Part shown: in pieces, positions 1-6,199 of the stretch
Numbering within the stretch: position 1 is the first letter of the stretch
Layout of the letters: every line of letters starts with the position of its first letter
Source of the DNA: Spirochaeta sp.
GTDB taxonomy: Bacteria; Spirochaetota; Spirochaetia; DSM-2461
Assembly: GCA_030592625.1 (NCBI GenBank)
Contig: JAUVIY010000139.1
Location: 1 to 6,999 of the forward strand
Direction of reading: 5' to 3'
DNA: 6,999 nt
Position numbers and translations under genes: made by a program
Notes under the pieces: model-generated
Databases searched by the model: none
Seen by the model: the letters and a program-made list of their open reading frames with translations, nothing else
What the model was told of the DNA's origin: nothing

Positions 1-77
1 CTGATTCCCAAACGAACCGAGAGGAGTGAACTTGTTCATTCTGTCGGGATCGTTCCTCGGCTCTCGCCTCCGGTACG
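1..77 (+). repeat. Mosaic intergenic repeat, copy 1
   Basis: This stretch shares several blocks with 2942-3048. The longest is 51-77 (27 bases, beginning CGTTCCTCGGCTCT and ending CGGTACG). It recurs on the opposite strand at 2990-3015 with one mismatch and one missing base. GTTCATT at 34-40 recurs as AATGAAC at 3042-3048, in the matching order relative to the long block. The left edge CTGATTCCC followed by CGAGAGGA (1-24) also recurs at 2942-2964, but in direct orientation, so the element is a mosaic with inverted parts. Internal complementarity is present: TGAAC-TT-GTTCA at 28-39, and CGAGAG (18-23) with CTCTCG (61-66). It may start before the window. No coding potential is evident. It is probably a dispersed intergenic repeat of this genome; the family is not one I recognise. 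Confidence 0.6.
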
Positions 78-109
78 ACCCTTGATCCGAGGGAGTGCAG
101 GGAAAGCAA

Positions 110-196
110 GGTTTCCGTAGTACCGCGGCTTGCCGCGGAAGGGAGCCGCCAGCGGCGACTCCTGGTCCAGGGCTCTGCCCTGGTATTACGGATACC
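110..196. repeat. Cloverleaf-like nested hairpin element (possible structured RNA or palindromic repeat)
   Basis: An outer stem pairs 110-122 with 184-196: 13 positions with one T-T mismatch and one G-T wobble when read on the plus strand. Inside it three hairpins follow one another. Hairpin A at 123-138 is CCGCGG-CTTG-CCGCGG, with a CUUG-type tetraloop closed by G-C. Hairpin B at 142-162 has a 9-position stem with a single C-A mismatch and an AGC loop; read on the minus strand that mismatch becomes a G-U wobble. Hairpin C at 167-183 is a perfect 7-bp stem (CCAGGGC/GCCCTGG) with a TCT loop. A and C abut the outer stem directly, and the linkers around B are only 3 and 4 bases. It is not a tRNA, because the stem lengths are wrong and the T-loop and CCA are absent. 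No T-tract follows on either strand, so it is not a classical intrinsic terminator. It lies 12 bases past the ptb stop codon and could protect or terminate that mRNA, or be a REP/MITE-type palindromic unit. Confidence 0.55.
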
Positions 197-207
197 TTTC
201 ATTTTAG

Positions 208-1101
208 TCAGACCCGATTCCGAAACAGGGCGATGGCCAGGAGTATGGAATTGTATTTTTCTTCGGAGGTATCGCTACGGGAGAGCAGGATAATGGGGCG
301 GCCTGCTCCAACAATAAGTCCGCCTCCTCTCCATCCGCCGAGATATACAAGGGATTTGGCTAGTATATTGCCGGCTGAGATGTCCGGTGCCAGGAGTATA
401 TTCGCATTACCCAGGATTTTCCCCCTGTAATTCTTCAGGCGGCAGGCTTCGGGGTTCACCGCCAGATCCAGTGCCATGGGACCTTCGACGATACAACCGA
501 TGATTTCCCCCCTGTCCTGGAGACGGCTGAGGTTACCGGCATCAAGGGATTCGGGAATCTTTGGATTCTCTTTTTCCATGGCTGCAAGGACCGCCACTTT
601 GGGAATCTCAGTGCCCAATGCCTGAAACGCCTCAACAGCGGATTCCAGGATGATTCTCTTCTGGGAGAGATTTGGACTGATATTCATGCCGCCGTCGGTA
701 ATGCCCAGAATGTGTCCATCGGGAGCTTCCATCACCGCAAGATGGGAGAGCAGTTTACCTCTGGAGAACACCGTTTTGTCCGACAGGACGGCTTTAAGCA
801 GCACGGCGGTGGAAACCTTTCCCTTCATGAGAAGATCGGCTTGTCCGTCCCGAACGGCTTCCATCGCCTTCAGGGCGGACTCCTCTTCGCCGTCGGCTTC
901 GATGATGGTAAAACACTCCATTCCGGCGCGTTCCGCTCCTTCCAGGGCGGCTTTTCTCTGCCCCACCAGCAGGGCTTCTGTAATTCCCAGTTTTTCTGAT
1001 AGCCTGAGTGATGAGAAAATCTCATCCCCGGCTGCCCCTGCCACAGCGACACGGACCCGGGGACCATCTCTCAAATCGGATTCAAGTTTGCGGAAAAACA
1101 T
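208..1101 (-). CDS. ptb: Phosphate butyryltransferase (phosphate acyltransferase family)
   Basis: The 297-residue cytoplasmic enzyme belongs to the Pta/Ptb acyltransferase family, which transfers an acyl group between CoA and inorganic phosphate (butyryl-CoA + Pi to butyryl phosphate + CoA). An acyl kinase then makes ATP from the acyl phosphate. Family motifs visible are DLLMKGKVST (89-98), ITDGGMNI (134-141), VEGPMALDLA (205-214), APDISAGNILAKSLVY (238-253) and GAGRPIILLSRSD (265-277). The length matches single-domain Ptb (about 300 residues) and there is no extra N-terminal regulatory domain as in long Pta. The ATG at 1101 is the first possible start after an in-frame TGA; a GAGG lies 12 bases upstream, a rather long spacing. 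A butyrate kinase gene usually accompanies ptb, but none is visible between the stop codon and the window edge. Branched-chain acyl-CoA or acetyl-CoA are alternative substrates that the sequence cannot exclude. Confidence 0.9.
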   Translation of the reverse strand: MFFRKLESDLRDGPRVRVAVAGAAGDEIFSSLRLSEKLGITEALLVGQRKAALEGAERAGMECFTIIEADGEEESALKAMEAVRDGQADLLMKGKVSTAVLLKAVLSDKTVFSRGKLLSHLAVMEAPDGHILGITDGGMNISPNLSQKRIILESAVEAFQALGTEIPKVAVLAAMEKENPKIPESLDAGNLSRLQDRGEIIGCIVEGPMALDLAVNPEACRLKNYRGKILGNANILLAPDISAGNILAKSLVYLGGWRGGGLIVGAGRPIILLSRSDTSEEKYNSILLAIALFRNRV

Positions 1102-1138
1102 CAGCGGGCCAGTCCTCGTGTATCAATTCTTTGTCTAG

Positions 1139-1166
1139 ATTATACGCTTGAAAGCCGTAGGGCAAA
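1139..1166 (-). promoter_or_regulatory. Probable sigma-70 type promoter for ptb
   Basis: Read on the minus strand, 1144-1139 is a perfect TATAAT. Upstream of it, with a 16-base spacer, lies TTTGCC (1166-1161), only a weak match to TTGACA. The predicted start near 1132 would give a leader of about 30 bases, which contains the GAGG at 1117-1114 and leads into the ATG at 1101. The -10 box is convincing and the -35 box is not. Confidence 0.45.
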
Positions 1167-1176
1167 CATCTGTAAA
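1148..1176 (+). promoter_or_regulatory. Possible promoter for the Na+/Pi cotransporter gene
   Basis: TTGAAA at 1148-1153 (5 of 6 to the -35 consensus) is followed after 17 bases by TGTAAA at 1171-1176 (4 of 6 to the -10 consensus). If used, transcription would start near 1184, leaving a leader of about 80 bases that contains the inverted repeat at 1201-1223. It would overlap the divergent ptb promoter. The match is modest and could be chance. Confidence 0.25.
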
Positions 1177-1200
1177 TTATGAAAAGGGTGGGACTCGATT

Positions 1201-1223
1201 TTTCTAGCTATTATTGCTAGAAA
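1201..1223. promoter_or_regulatory. 8-bp inverted repeat upstream of the Na+/Pi cotransporter (operator or leader hairpin)
   Basis: TTTCTAGC (1201-1208) and GCTAGAAA (1216-1223) are exact reverse complements separated by TATTATT. The repeat lies 42 bases upstream of the cotransporter start codon, in an AT-rich patch. It could be the operator of a dimeric repressor or a small hairpin in the leader. It is not followed by a T-run, so it is not a terminator. I recognise no known regulator motif; it does not resemble the classic Pho box. Confidence 0.4.
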
Positions 1224-1265
1224 CAATTATAGGCGACTTCTGATTCTGTTTTCCGGAGTGATGAC

Positions 1266-2894
1266 ATGAAAGGTTTTTTCCAGTTATTGAATCTTATCGG
1301 TGGTATCGGTGTGTTCCTCGTGGGCATGCGCATTATGAGCGACGGGATTCAGAATCGGGCGGGAAATCGTCTGAAATCGGTTCTCCATACCATGACGGAG
1401 AATCGTTTTACCGGCGTTCTTACCGGTGTTGGTGTGACATCCATCATACAGTCCTCTTCGGCGACGACGGTACTTCTGGTAAGTCTGGTGAACGCCGGTT
1501 TGATAACCGTGAAGCAGTCTCTCGGTGTCATTATGGGAGCTAATATCGGCACTACCCTCACCGCTTGGATTGTTTCCATCGTCGGCTTCAAATTCAAGAT
1601 TGCCTCAGTGGCGCTACCGGCGATAGCCATCGCCATTCCCTTCTACTTCAGCGGTCGAACCAAGCGGCGGGAAATCGCCGACATCCTCATCGGTTTCGGA
1701 CTTTTGTTCCTGGGTTTGAGCTTTATGAAGGATTCGGTACCCGATATCAAGAACAATCCCGAAGTATTGGCGTTCCTTTCCAACTGGTCTGAGATGGGTT
1801 TCGGATCGACCATTCTTTTTGTTCTGATCGGTACGCTTCTCACGGTAATCGTTCAGTCATCATCCGCCGCCATGACAATTACCATCACCATGGCCTTCAA
1901 GGGATGGATTGATTTTCCGGCGGCAGCCGCCATCATTCTGGGGGAGAACATCGGTACTACCATCACCGCTTTCCTGGCTTCGATACCGATGAACGCCACA
2001 GCCAAGAGAACGGCTCGGGCTCATATGTTATTCAATATCATCGGGGTTCTGTGGATGCTTGCGGTATTCAACCCGTTTACAAGGATGGTGGACGGTCTCG
2101 TACCAGGTGATGTCAGTAACCCGGCAAACATTCCCTTCCACCTGTCGATGTTTCATACCCTTTTCAATATCGCCAACACCCTGTTTCTCGTGGGTTTTAT
2201 CGGTCCGATGAGTCATCTTGTCGAGAAGATGGTGAAGGATGATATATCGATATCCCTGAAAATCCCCTACAAACTCAAGGTTGTCCCGTGGAATATCACC
2301 GACGCCGTGGCTTCCAATCTCATCACTGTACGCCGCGATCTCGTTTCTATGGCCGGTGAGGCTTACGACATGCTCATGATGGTAATGAACGGCGCACGTA
2401 ATCCAAAGGAATTCGAAAGGAGAAAAGACGAAATGATCCTGCGGGAGCAGCGGGTTGACGATATGCAGGAGCAGATGATCGGCTATCTCACAAAGTGCAT
2501 CCGGCAGCCCCTCGGTCACGACCAGTCCAGGACCGTGGCCGCCCAGCATCGTATTGCCAATGAGCTGGAGTCGGTTGCCGACAGCACCTTCGGAATCGGC
2601 CTGCTGCTGAGTAAGCTTCACAATAAAGGCTGGCAGTTCCATAAACAGGGCGACGATGAGCTTATGACATATACTTCCCAGGTGCTGGACTTCCTGAAAT
2701 ACAACCAGGATTTTCTGGACCGCAAGCTGGAGGATTATGACATCAAAGTAGCCAATAAAATGGAGGAGGGTATCGACAAGATGCGTGATAAGCTTCGTAA
2801 GCGTTCACGACGTACCATTGAACGGGAAGAGGATGTGGATGTAAAGGGCGAACTTATCTTCATGGATATTGTCAGGCATCTGGAACATGTTTGA
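1266..2894 (+). CDS. Na+/phosphate cotransporter family protein with C-terminal PhoU domain
   Basis: The 542-residue inner-membrane protein belongs to the Na/Pi-cotransporter II-related family (NptA/YjbB-like), which moves inorganic phosphate across the membrane coupled to sodium. The family signature occurs twice, as expected for its inverted-repeat fold: QSSSAT at 62-67 followed by GANIGTT (91-97), and QSSSAA at 197-202 followed by GENIGTT (227-233). Hydrophobic segments fill roughly residues 5-315. The cytoplasmic part from about 345 to 540 is helical, charged and PhoU-like. That architecture is typical of full-length bacterial members of about 540-560 residues. The start ATG at 1266 has GGAG at 1255-1258, 7 bases upstream. 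In some bacteria YjbB-type proteins export phosphate, so the direction of transport is not settled. It is the first plus-strand gene after the divergent ptb, and a 230-base spacer with a repeat separates it from nfeD, so it is probably transcribed on its own. Confidence 0.92.
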   Translation: MKGFFQLLNLIGGIGVFLVGMRIMSDGIQNRAGNRLKSVLHTMTENRFTGVLTGVGVTSIIQSSSATTVLLVSLVNAGLITVKQSLGVIMGANIGTTLTAWIVSIVGFKFKIASVALPAIAIAIPFYFSGRTKRREIADILIGFGLLFLGLSFMKDSVPDIKNNPEVLAFLSNWSEMGFGSTILFVLIGTLLTVIVQSSSAAMTITITMAFKGWIDFPAAAAIILGENIGTTITAFLASIPMNATAKRTARAHMLFNIIGVLWMLAVFNPFTRMVDGLVPGDVSNPANIPFHLSMFHTLFNIANTLFLVGFIGPMSHLVEKMVKDDISISLKIPYKLKVVPWNITDAVASNLITVRRDLVSMAGEAYDMLMMVMNGARNPKEFERRKDEMILREQRVDDMQEQMIGYLTKCIRQPLGHDQSRTVAAQHRIANELESVADSTFGIGLLLSKLHNKGWQFHKQGDDELMTYTSQVLDFLKYNQDFLDRKLEDYDIKVANKMEEGIDKMRDKLRKRSRRTIEREEDVDVKGELIFMDIVRHLEHV

Positions 2895-2941
2895 GACAGT
2901 TCCCTGAATGTTTCCGAGGCTATCGTGGAGATGCCAAGGAC

Positions 2942-3048
2942 CTGATTCCCGATTGAGCGAGAGGAAAACAGCGGTTTCGCTATCAGCAGCGTACCGCAGG
3001 CAGAGCCGAGGAACGTTGCGACAAAAGCGAAATTGCGAGCAATGAACC
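2942..3048 (-). repeat. Mosaic intergenic repeat, copy 2 (inverted relative to copy 1)
   Basis: On the minus strand this carries, in order, GTTCATT (3048-3042) and the long block CGTTCCTCGGCTCT...CGGTACG (3015-2990), as copy 1 does at 34-40 and 51-77. The gap between the two blocks is 26 bases here against 10 in copy 1. On the plus strand the left part, CTGATTCCC (2942-2950) and CGAGAGGA (2957-2964), matches the left edge of copy 1 directly. Small internal inverted repeats occur, such as AGCG-GTTT-CGCT at 2970-2981 and ATTGC-GA-GCAAT at 3032-3043. A minus-strand reading frame runs through the copy, but it also runs into the end of the cotransporter gene and shows no recognisable domain, so I do not call a gene. 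Confidence 0.6.
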
Positions 3049-3077
3049 CATTTTTTTCGCTGCTGTTGACTTCTTTT

Positions 3078-3105
3078 CTCATGAGTCTCATGCTGAAATC
3101 ATGAG
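3078..3105. repeat. CTCATG/CATGAG short repeats just upstream of nfeD
   Basis: The palindrome CTCATGAG (3078-3085) is followed by an inverted repeat, CTCATG (3087-3092) and CATGAG (3100-3105), separated by CTGAAAT. The group ends 7 bases before the nfeD Shine-Dalgarno. It could be an operator or a small leader hairpin; the stems are short and chance is possible. Confidence 0.3.
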
Positions 3106-3112
3106 CTTCCAT

Positions 3113-3118
3113 GGGAGG
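3113..3118 (+). promoter_or_regulatory. Shine-Dalgarno site that decides the nfeD start
   Basis: GGGAGG lies 6 bases before the GTG at 3125. The in-frame ATG at 3101 has no purine-rich site in front of it. This supports GTG 3125 as the true start. Confidence 0.75.
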
Positions 3119-3124
3119 ATTTTT

Positions 3125-4657
3125 GTGCGTCGTCTGATTCCGGCTATCATTGTTCTGCTGTTTTTTTCGGTTTCACTTCTCTTAGCTGCTGAAGAAGCGG
3201 TGGCCGAAATAATTCCGGCAAAGGTATATGTTATTCCCCTGAGGGAGGATGTCGACCGATATCTCGGCGTTTTTCTCGGCCGTTCCCTCGAAATCGCTGA
3301 GAAAGCCGGAGCCGAACTCATCATCATCGAAATCGATACCTTCGGCGGCAGGGTGGATACAGCTCTTGAAATCGCCAGTAGAATCGGCTCGGTTTCCTGG
3401 GCCAGAACAGTGGCCTACGTCCCTGCCGATAGCGGGGGACGGGGGGTGAGCTGGTCCGCCGGTGCCCTGATGGCTTTTTCCAGTTCGGAACTCTGGATGG
3501 CTCCGGGTACTTCGATGGGGGCGGCAGCCCCTGTTTATCAGACCTCCGAAGGTATGCAGGTGGCCGAGGAAAAAACCGTAAGCGCCGTCAGGGGGCAGAT
3601 GGCCGCTCTGGCCGAAAAGAACGGTTATCCCATCGGTGTGGCCCTGGCCATGGTGGACGTAGATGTCGTTCTGAAGGAAATCATTATAGACGGGGTCGAA
3701 TCCCTGGCGACGGCGACGGATATCGATGTGAAGGAGCGTAAAGGCGTTGATTTCGAAATCGGAAGGACCGTAAGCGACTCAGGCAAGCTTCTCACACTCA
3801 CAGCAGGAGAGATGGAGCGTTACGGCGTTTCCTCCGGCACCGTATCAACCAGGGATGAACTCATTTCATCTTTCGGTTTCACGTCGGAAGACACTGTTGT
3901 CCTGGAGAAGAGCCGAGCGGATTCGATTATCACGTTTCTCACCAGTGGTGCGATGACCAGTCTCCTTCTCATCGCCGGCCTCGTAGCCCTGTATCTGGAA
4001 ATTACCAGTCCCGGATTCGGGGTTCCCGGTACCATCGCCCTGATCTGTTTCGCCGTTGTTTTCGGCGCCAGCGGACTGATGGGTAATCTCGGTCCCGTAG
4101 AGATACTGATGTTCCTCATCGGCGTCGTTCTTCTGCTCCTGGAAATCTTTGTCATACCGGGGTTCGGTATCGCCGGTATCTCCGGCATTGTTCTCATATT
4201 AGGATCCTTTGTTTTCAGCCTTCAGGATTTTTACTGGCCCGAGTTCGATTGGCAATGGACTATTACCAGGAGGAACATAGGCATTGTGGGTATCGGTTTA
4301 TTCGGTGGTATCATACTGATAGGAGTTCTTATGACAGCACTGCCCCGGGCGGGAATATTTGACCGTCTTGTTCTTCACGCCCCCGGAGATCCCGGCTATG
4401 CGGGGTTCTCAAGGCGCCGAAAACGTAACAAGTCGGCCTTGGATACACCTGAAACCCCCGACGAATCCGCCGTACCGGCGATTTCCGAAGGAGCGGTAGG
4501 AGTAGCCCTCACAGATCTGAGACCCGTTGGAAAAATTAGACTGGAAGCCCGAACCGTCGTCGCAGAAACCGACGGCGAGTATTACGATAAAGGCACGCAA
4601 GTTGTCGTGCTGCGGACCGATGGTGTCAAAGTCGTCGTCTCCGCCAAGGAGGAATAA
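3125..4657 (+). CDS. nfeD: NfeD-family membrane-bound serine protease (long form, ClpP-like domain)
   Basis: The product is a 510-residue membrane protein of the long NfeD type: a periplasmic or extracytoplasmic ClpP-class serine protease domain, a block of membrane helices and a C-terminal OB-fold. From the GTG start the N-terminus is [14 protein letters not shown], a signal peptide or first membrane anchor. The protease core has [10 protein letters not shown] (69-78), SAGALMA with the likely nucleophile Ser111, [11 protein letters not shown] (128-138), and Lys150, which fits the Ser-Lys dyad described for the archaeal stomatin-operon protease. Hydrophobic spans lie around 278-296, 300-322, 327-346, 348-366 and 384-405, and a soluble beta-rich tail at about 452-507. 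Family members cleave or assist the stomatin/flotillin protein encoded beside them. The stop codon overlaps the floA start by one base (TAATG), so the two are co-translated. An in-frame ATG at 3101 would add eight residues but lacks a ribosome site. Confidence 0.9.
   Translation: MRRLIPAIIVLLFFSVSLLLAAEEAVAEIIPAKVYVIPLREDVDRYLGVFLGRSLEIAEKAGAELIIIEIDTFGGRVDTALEIASRIGSVSWARTVAYVPADSGGRGVSWSAGALMAFSSSELWMAPGTSMGAAAPVYQTSEGMQVAEEKTVSAVRGQMAALAEKNGYPIGVALAMVDVDVVLKEIIIDGVESLATATDIDVKERKGVDFEIGRTVSDSGKLLTLTAGEMERYGVSSGTVSTRDELISSFGFTSEDTVVLEKSRADSIITFLTSGAMTSLLLIAGLVALYLEITSPGFGVPGTIALICFAVVFGASGLMGNLGPVEILMFLIGVVLLLLEIFVIPGFGIAGISGIVLILGSFVFSLQDFYWPEFDWQWTITRRNIGIVGIGLFGGIILIGVLMTALPRAGIFDRLVLHAPGDPGYAGFSRRRKRNKSALDTPETPDESAVPAISEGAVGVALTDLRPVGKIRLEARTVVAETDGEYYDKGTQVVVLRTDGVKVVVSAKEE
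4646..4652 (+). promoter_or_regulatory. Ribosome binding site of floA inside the end of nfeD
   Basis: AAGGAGG is a near-perfect Shine-Dalgarno sequence placed 4 bases before the floA ATG and encoding the last residues of NfeD (Lys-Glu-Glu). The TAATG overlap next to it points to coupled translation. Confidence 0.75.
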
Positions 4658-5661
4658 TGGGAATCTTAGTATTTATTCTCTATGCAGTCGCGGCCGTTCT
4701 GGCCCTCATTTTCGTTATCATCCTGATCAAGTTTTTCGGCCTGTGGCTCCGGGCCCTGGTTTCCGGGGCGAAGGTTGGTCTGGGCAGATTGATCGGTATG
4801 TGGATTCGAAAGGTGAATGCCAAGGTAATCGTCGACAGCCGCATAATGCTGGTGAAGGGGGGCATGCCCATTCATACGGATATGCTGGAAACCCATTATC
4901 TCACCGGTGGTGACGTGGTTCGGGTGTCACGTGCCCTGATAGCGGCGGCCAAGGCCAAGATAGATCTGCCCTTCGAGCGGGCGGCGGCTATCGACCTGGC
5001 AGGCCGTGATGTCCTCGATGCCGTAAAAACCAGCGTGAACCCCAAGGTAATCGACTGCCCCAATCCTGAAACCGGCAAATTAACCATCGACGCCGTGGCC
5101 AAGGACGGTATACAGCTCAAGGCCAAGGCCCGGGTGACGGTAAGGGTGAATATCGATGCCCTCATCGGCGGTGCCTCGGAGGAAACCATCATTGCCCGGG
5201 TCGGCGAAGGAATCGTTACCACGATCGGTTCTGCCGACACATACAAGGACGTCCTGGAGAATCCGGACAACATTTCCAAGAGAGTTCTGGAAAAAGGCCT
5301 GGATGCGGGTACGGCCTTCGAGATTCTATCCATCGATATTGCCGACATCGATGTCGGTTCCAACATCGGCGCCAAGCTTCAAGCCGATCAGGCCGAAGCC
5401 GACCTTCGCCGATTCCAGGCCGAAGCCGAGCAGCGCCGTGCGGCCGCCAGAGCCAGGGAACAGGAGATGCAGGCCGAGGTGCAGGAAAATCGTGCCAAGG
5501 TGGTCCTTGCAGAGGCGGAAATACCCCAGGCTATTGCCCAGTCCTTCAGGGAAGGCAACCTGGGTATCATGGACTATTACCGGCTCCGGAATCTCCAGGC
5601 CGACACCGACATGAGAAAGAGCCTGGGTGACCAGACCAGACCCAAGGGGACGGACGAGTAA
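4657..5661 (+). CDS. floA: Flotillin-like protein FloA
   Basis: The 334-residue SPFH/flotillin-like protein scaffolds functional membrane microdomains at the cytoplasmic membrane. It aligns by eye along its whole length with Bacillus FloA (YqfA, about 331 residues). It has one hydrophobic hairpin or span at 3-30, then [15 protein letters not shown] (106-120), SVNPKVI (126-132), [12 protein letters not shown] (155-166), [18 protein letters not shown] (175-192), [19 protein letters not shown] (214-232) and the C-terminal hallmark [11 protein letters not shown] (298-308). Residues 238-290 are rich in Ala, Glu, Gln and Arg and probably form the oligomerising coiled coil. Compared with the Bacillus protein as I remember it, the segment [14 protein letters not shown] (134-147) is several residues longer. 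It is translationally coupled to nfeD upstream and followed after 3 bases by the small membrane protein gene. Confidence 0.95.
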   Translation: MGILVFILYAVAAVLALIFVIILIKFFGLWLRALVSGAKVGLGRLIGMWIRKVNAKVIVDSRIMLVKGGMPIHTDMLETHYLTGGDVVRVSRALIAAAKAKIDLPFERAAAIDLAGRDVLDAVKTSVNPKVIDCPNPETGKLTIDAVAKDGIQLKAKARVTVRVNIDALIGGASEETIIARVGEGIVTTIGSADTYKDVLENPDNISKRVLEKGLDAGTAFEILSIDIADIDVGSNIGAKLQADQAEADLRRFQAEAEQRRAAARAREQEMQAEVQENRAKVVLAEAEIPQAIAQSFREGNLGIMDYYRLRNLQADTDMRKSLGDQTRPKGTDE

Positions 5662-5664
5662 ATC

Positions 5665-6150
5665 GTGGGAGATGTACTCGAAAGCCTGTTCAGGATTATC
5701 CCTGTCGTCATTGCGATACTCTGGGTGATGCGCCGGGTTTTAAGGAAGAAATCCGGTCAGGCGAAGACAACGGCAAAGCCACTGACGAAGACAGCGGCGA
5801 AGTCTGCCGGGAAGCAGGTTGAATCGAAAATATCGGAAGGTCTTCACCGCCTGGAGAAAAAGGCGATCAAGACTGCCCGGGCTGCCAGGGAAGAGTTTCT
5901 GGGAGAACCGGTCCCGCCGTCTCCCGAGAAGATTGATAAGCGACGGATCAGTACCGGCCCGCCACCCGCGGCCATCCAGGGTAAACGGATCGTGGAAAAC
6001 CTCAGCCGTCAGGAGGTCGAAAAGATCTATTCCGACACCGATTTATCGAACTCACTTGATCGCATCAAAGAACTTTCGCCTCTGGCACAGGGAATGGTCT
6101 GGTCTATCATCCTCGACGAACCGTTAGCCTTGAAAGAACCGAAGATGTAA
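5665..6150 (+). CDS. Conserved-looking membrane-anchored protein of unknown function, downstream of floA
   Basis: I do not recognise this 161-residue protein. The start is GTG at 5665, 3 bases after the floA stop. No good Shine-Dalgarno is present (GGGG at 5646-5649 is too far), so translation probably depends on coupling to floA. One membrane span is clear at residues 9-24, followed by the positive RRVLRKK, which predicts a cytoplasmic C-terminus. Residues 30-78 are Lys/Ala/Thr-rich and likely helical or coiled, with a histone-H1-like composition at 33-50. A proline-rich linker follows (82-101), then a compact C-terminal segment, LSRQEVEKIYSDTDL to LSPLAQGMVWSIILDEPLAL (113-156), which looks like a small folded helical domain. 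Its position matches yqfB in the Bacillus nfeD-floA operon, but the protein is longer and does not resemble it. It may be a FloA partner at the membrane; that is inference from context only. Confidence 0.75.
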   Translation: MGDVLESLFRIIPVVIAILWVMRRVLRKKSGQAKTTAKPLTKTAAKSAGKQVESKISEGLHRLEKKAIKTARAAREEFLGEPVPPSPEKIDKRRISTGPPPAAIQGKRIVENLSRQEVEKIYSDTDLSNSLDRIKELSPLAQGMVWSIILDEPLALKEPKM

Positions 6151-6199
6151 CGTCCGGTATGCTAGCCAATAACCGTGAATCGACGATACTTTAGCGGTT

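Noticed and set aside
123..183. Intrinsic terminator for ptb or for a gene further left
   Set aside because: The hairpins are GC-rich and strong, but no run of T follows on either strand.
110..196. A tRNA gene, suggested by the cloverleaf outline
   Set aside because: The outer stem is 13 rather than 7 positions. The arms have 3-4 base loops with no anticodon loop or T-loop consensus, so the tRNA layout is not met.
95..430. A plus-strand open frame of 111 codons over the cloverleaf and the end of ptb
   Set aside because: Its second half is antisense to the well-supported ptb gene and its first half is palindromic repeat. The translation has no domain-like features.
3032..3057. A Rho-independent terminator: ATTGC-GA-GCAAT followed by a T-run
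   Set aside because: The stem is 5 bp with a 2-base loop, is AT-containing, and lies 7 bases away from the T-run. This is not a convincing terminator geometry.
3066..3094. A promoter for nfeD with TTGACT (3066-3071) and CATGCT (3089-3094) at 17-base spacing
   Set aside because: The -35 box is good (5 of 6), but the -10 box matches only 3 of 6 positions. Too weak to list as a feature, although some promoter is likely in this spacer.
2735..3112. A minus-strand open frame of 125 codons crossing the 2895-3100 spacer
   Set aside because: It overlaps the end of the cotransporter gene and runs straight through the repeat copy. It has no ribosome site or recognisable domain, so it is best seen as a by-product of the repeat and antisense sequence.
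5819..6127. A second plus-strand frame within the unknown protein gene
   Set aside because: It is Arg- and Ser-rich, as out-of-frame translations of GC-rich genes are. The overlapping frame at 5665-6150 has a membrane span and coupling to floA, so this one is a shadow.
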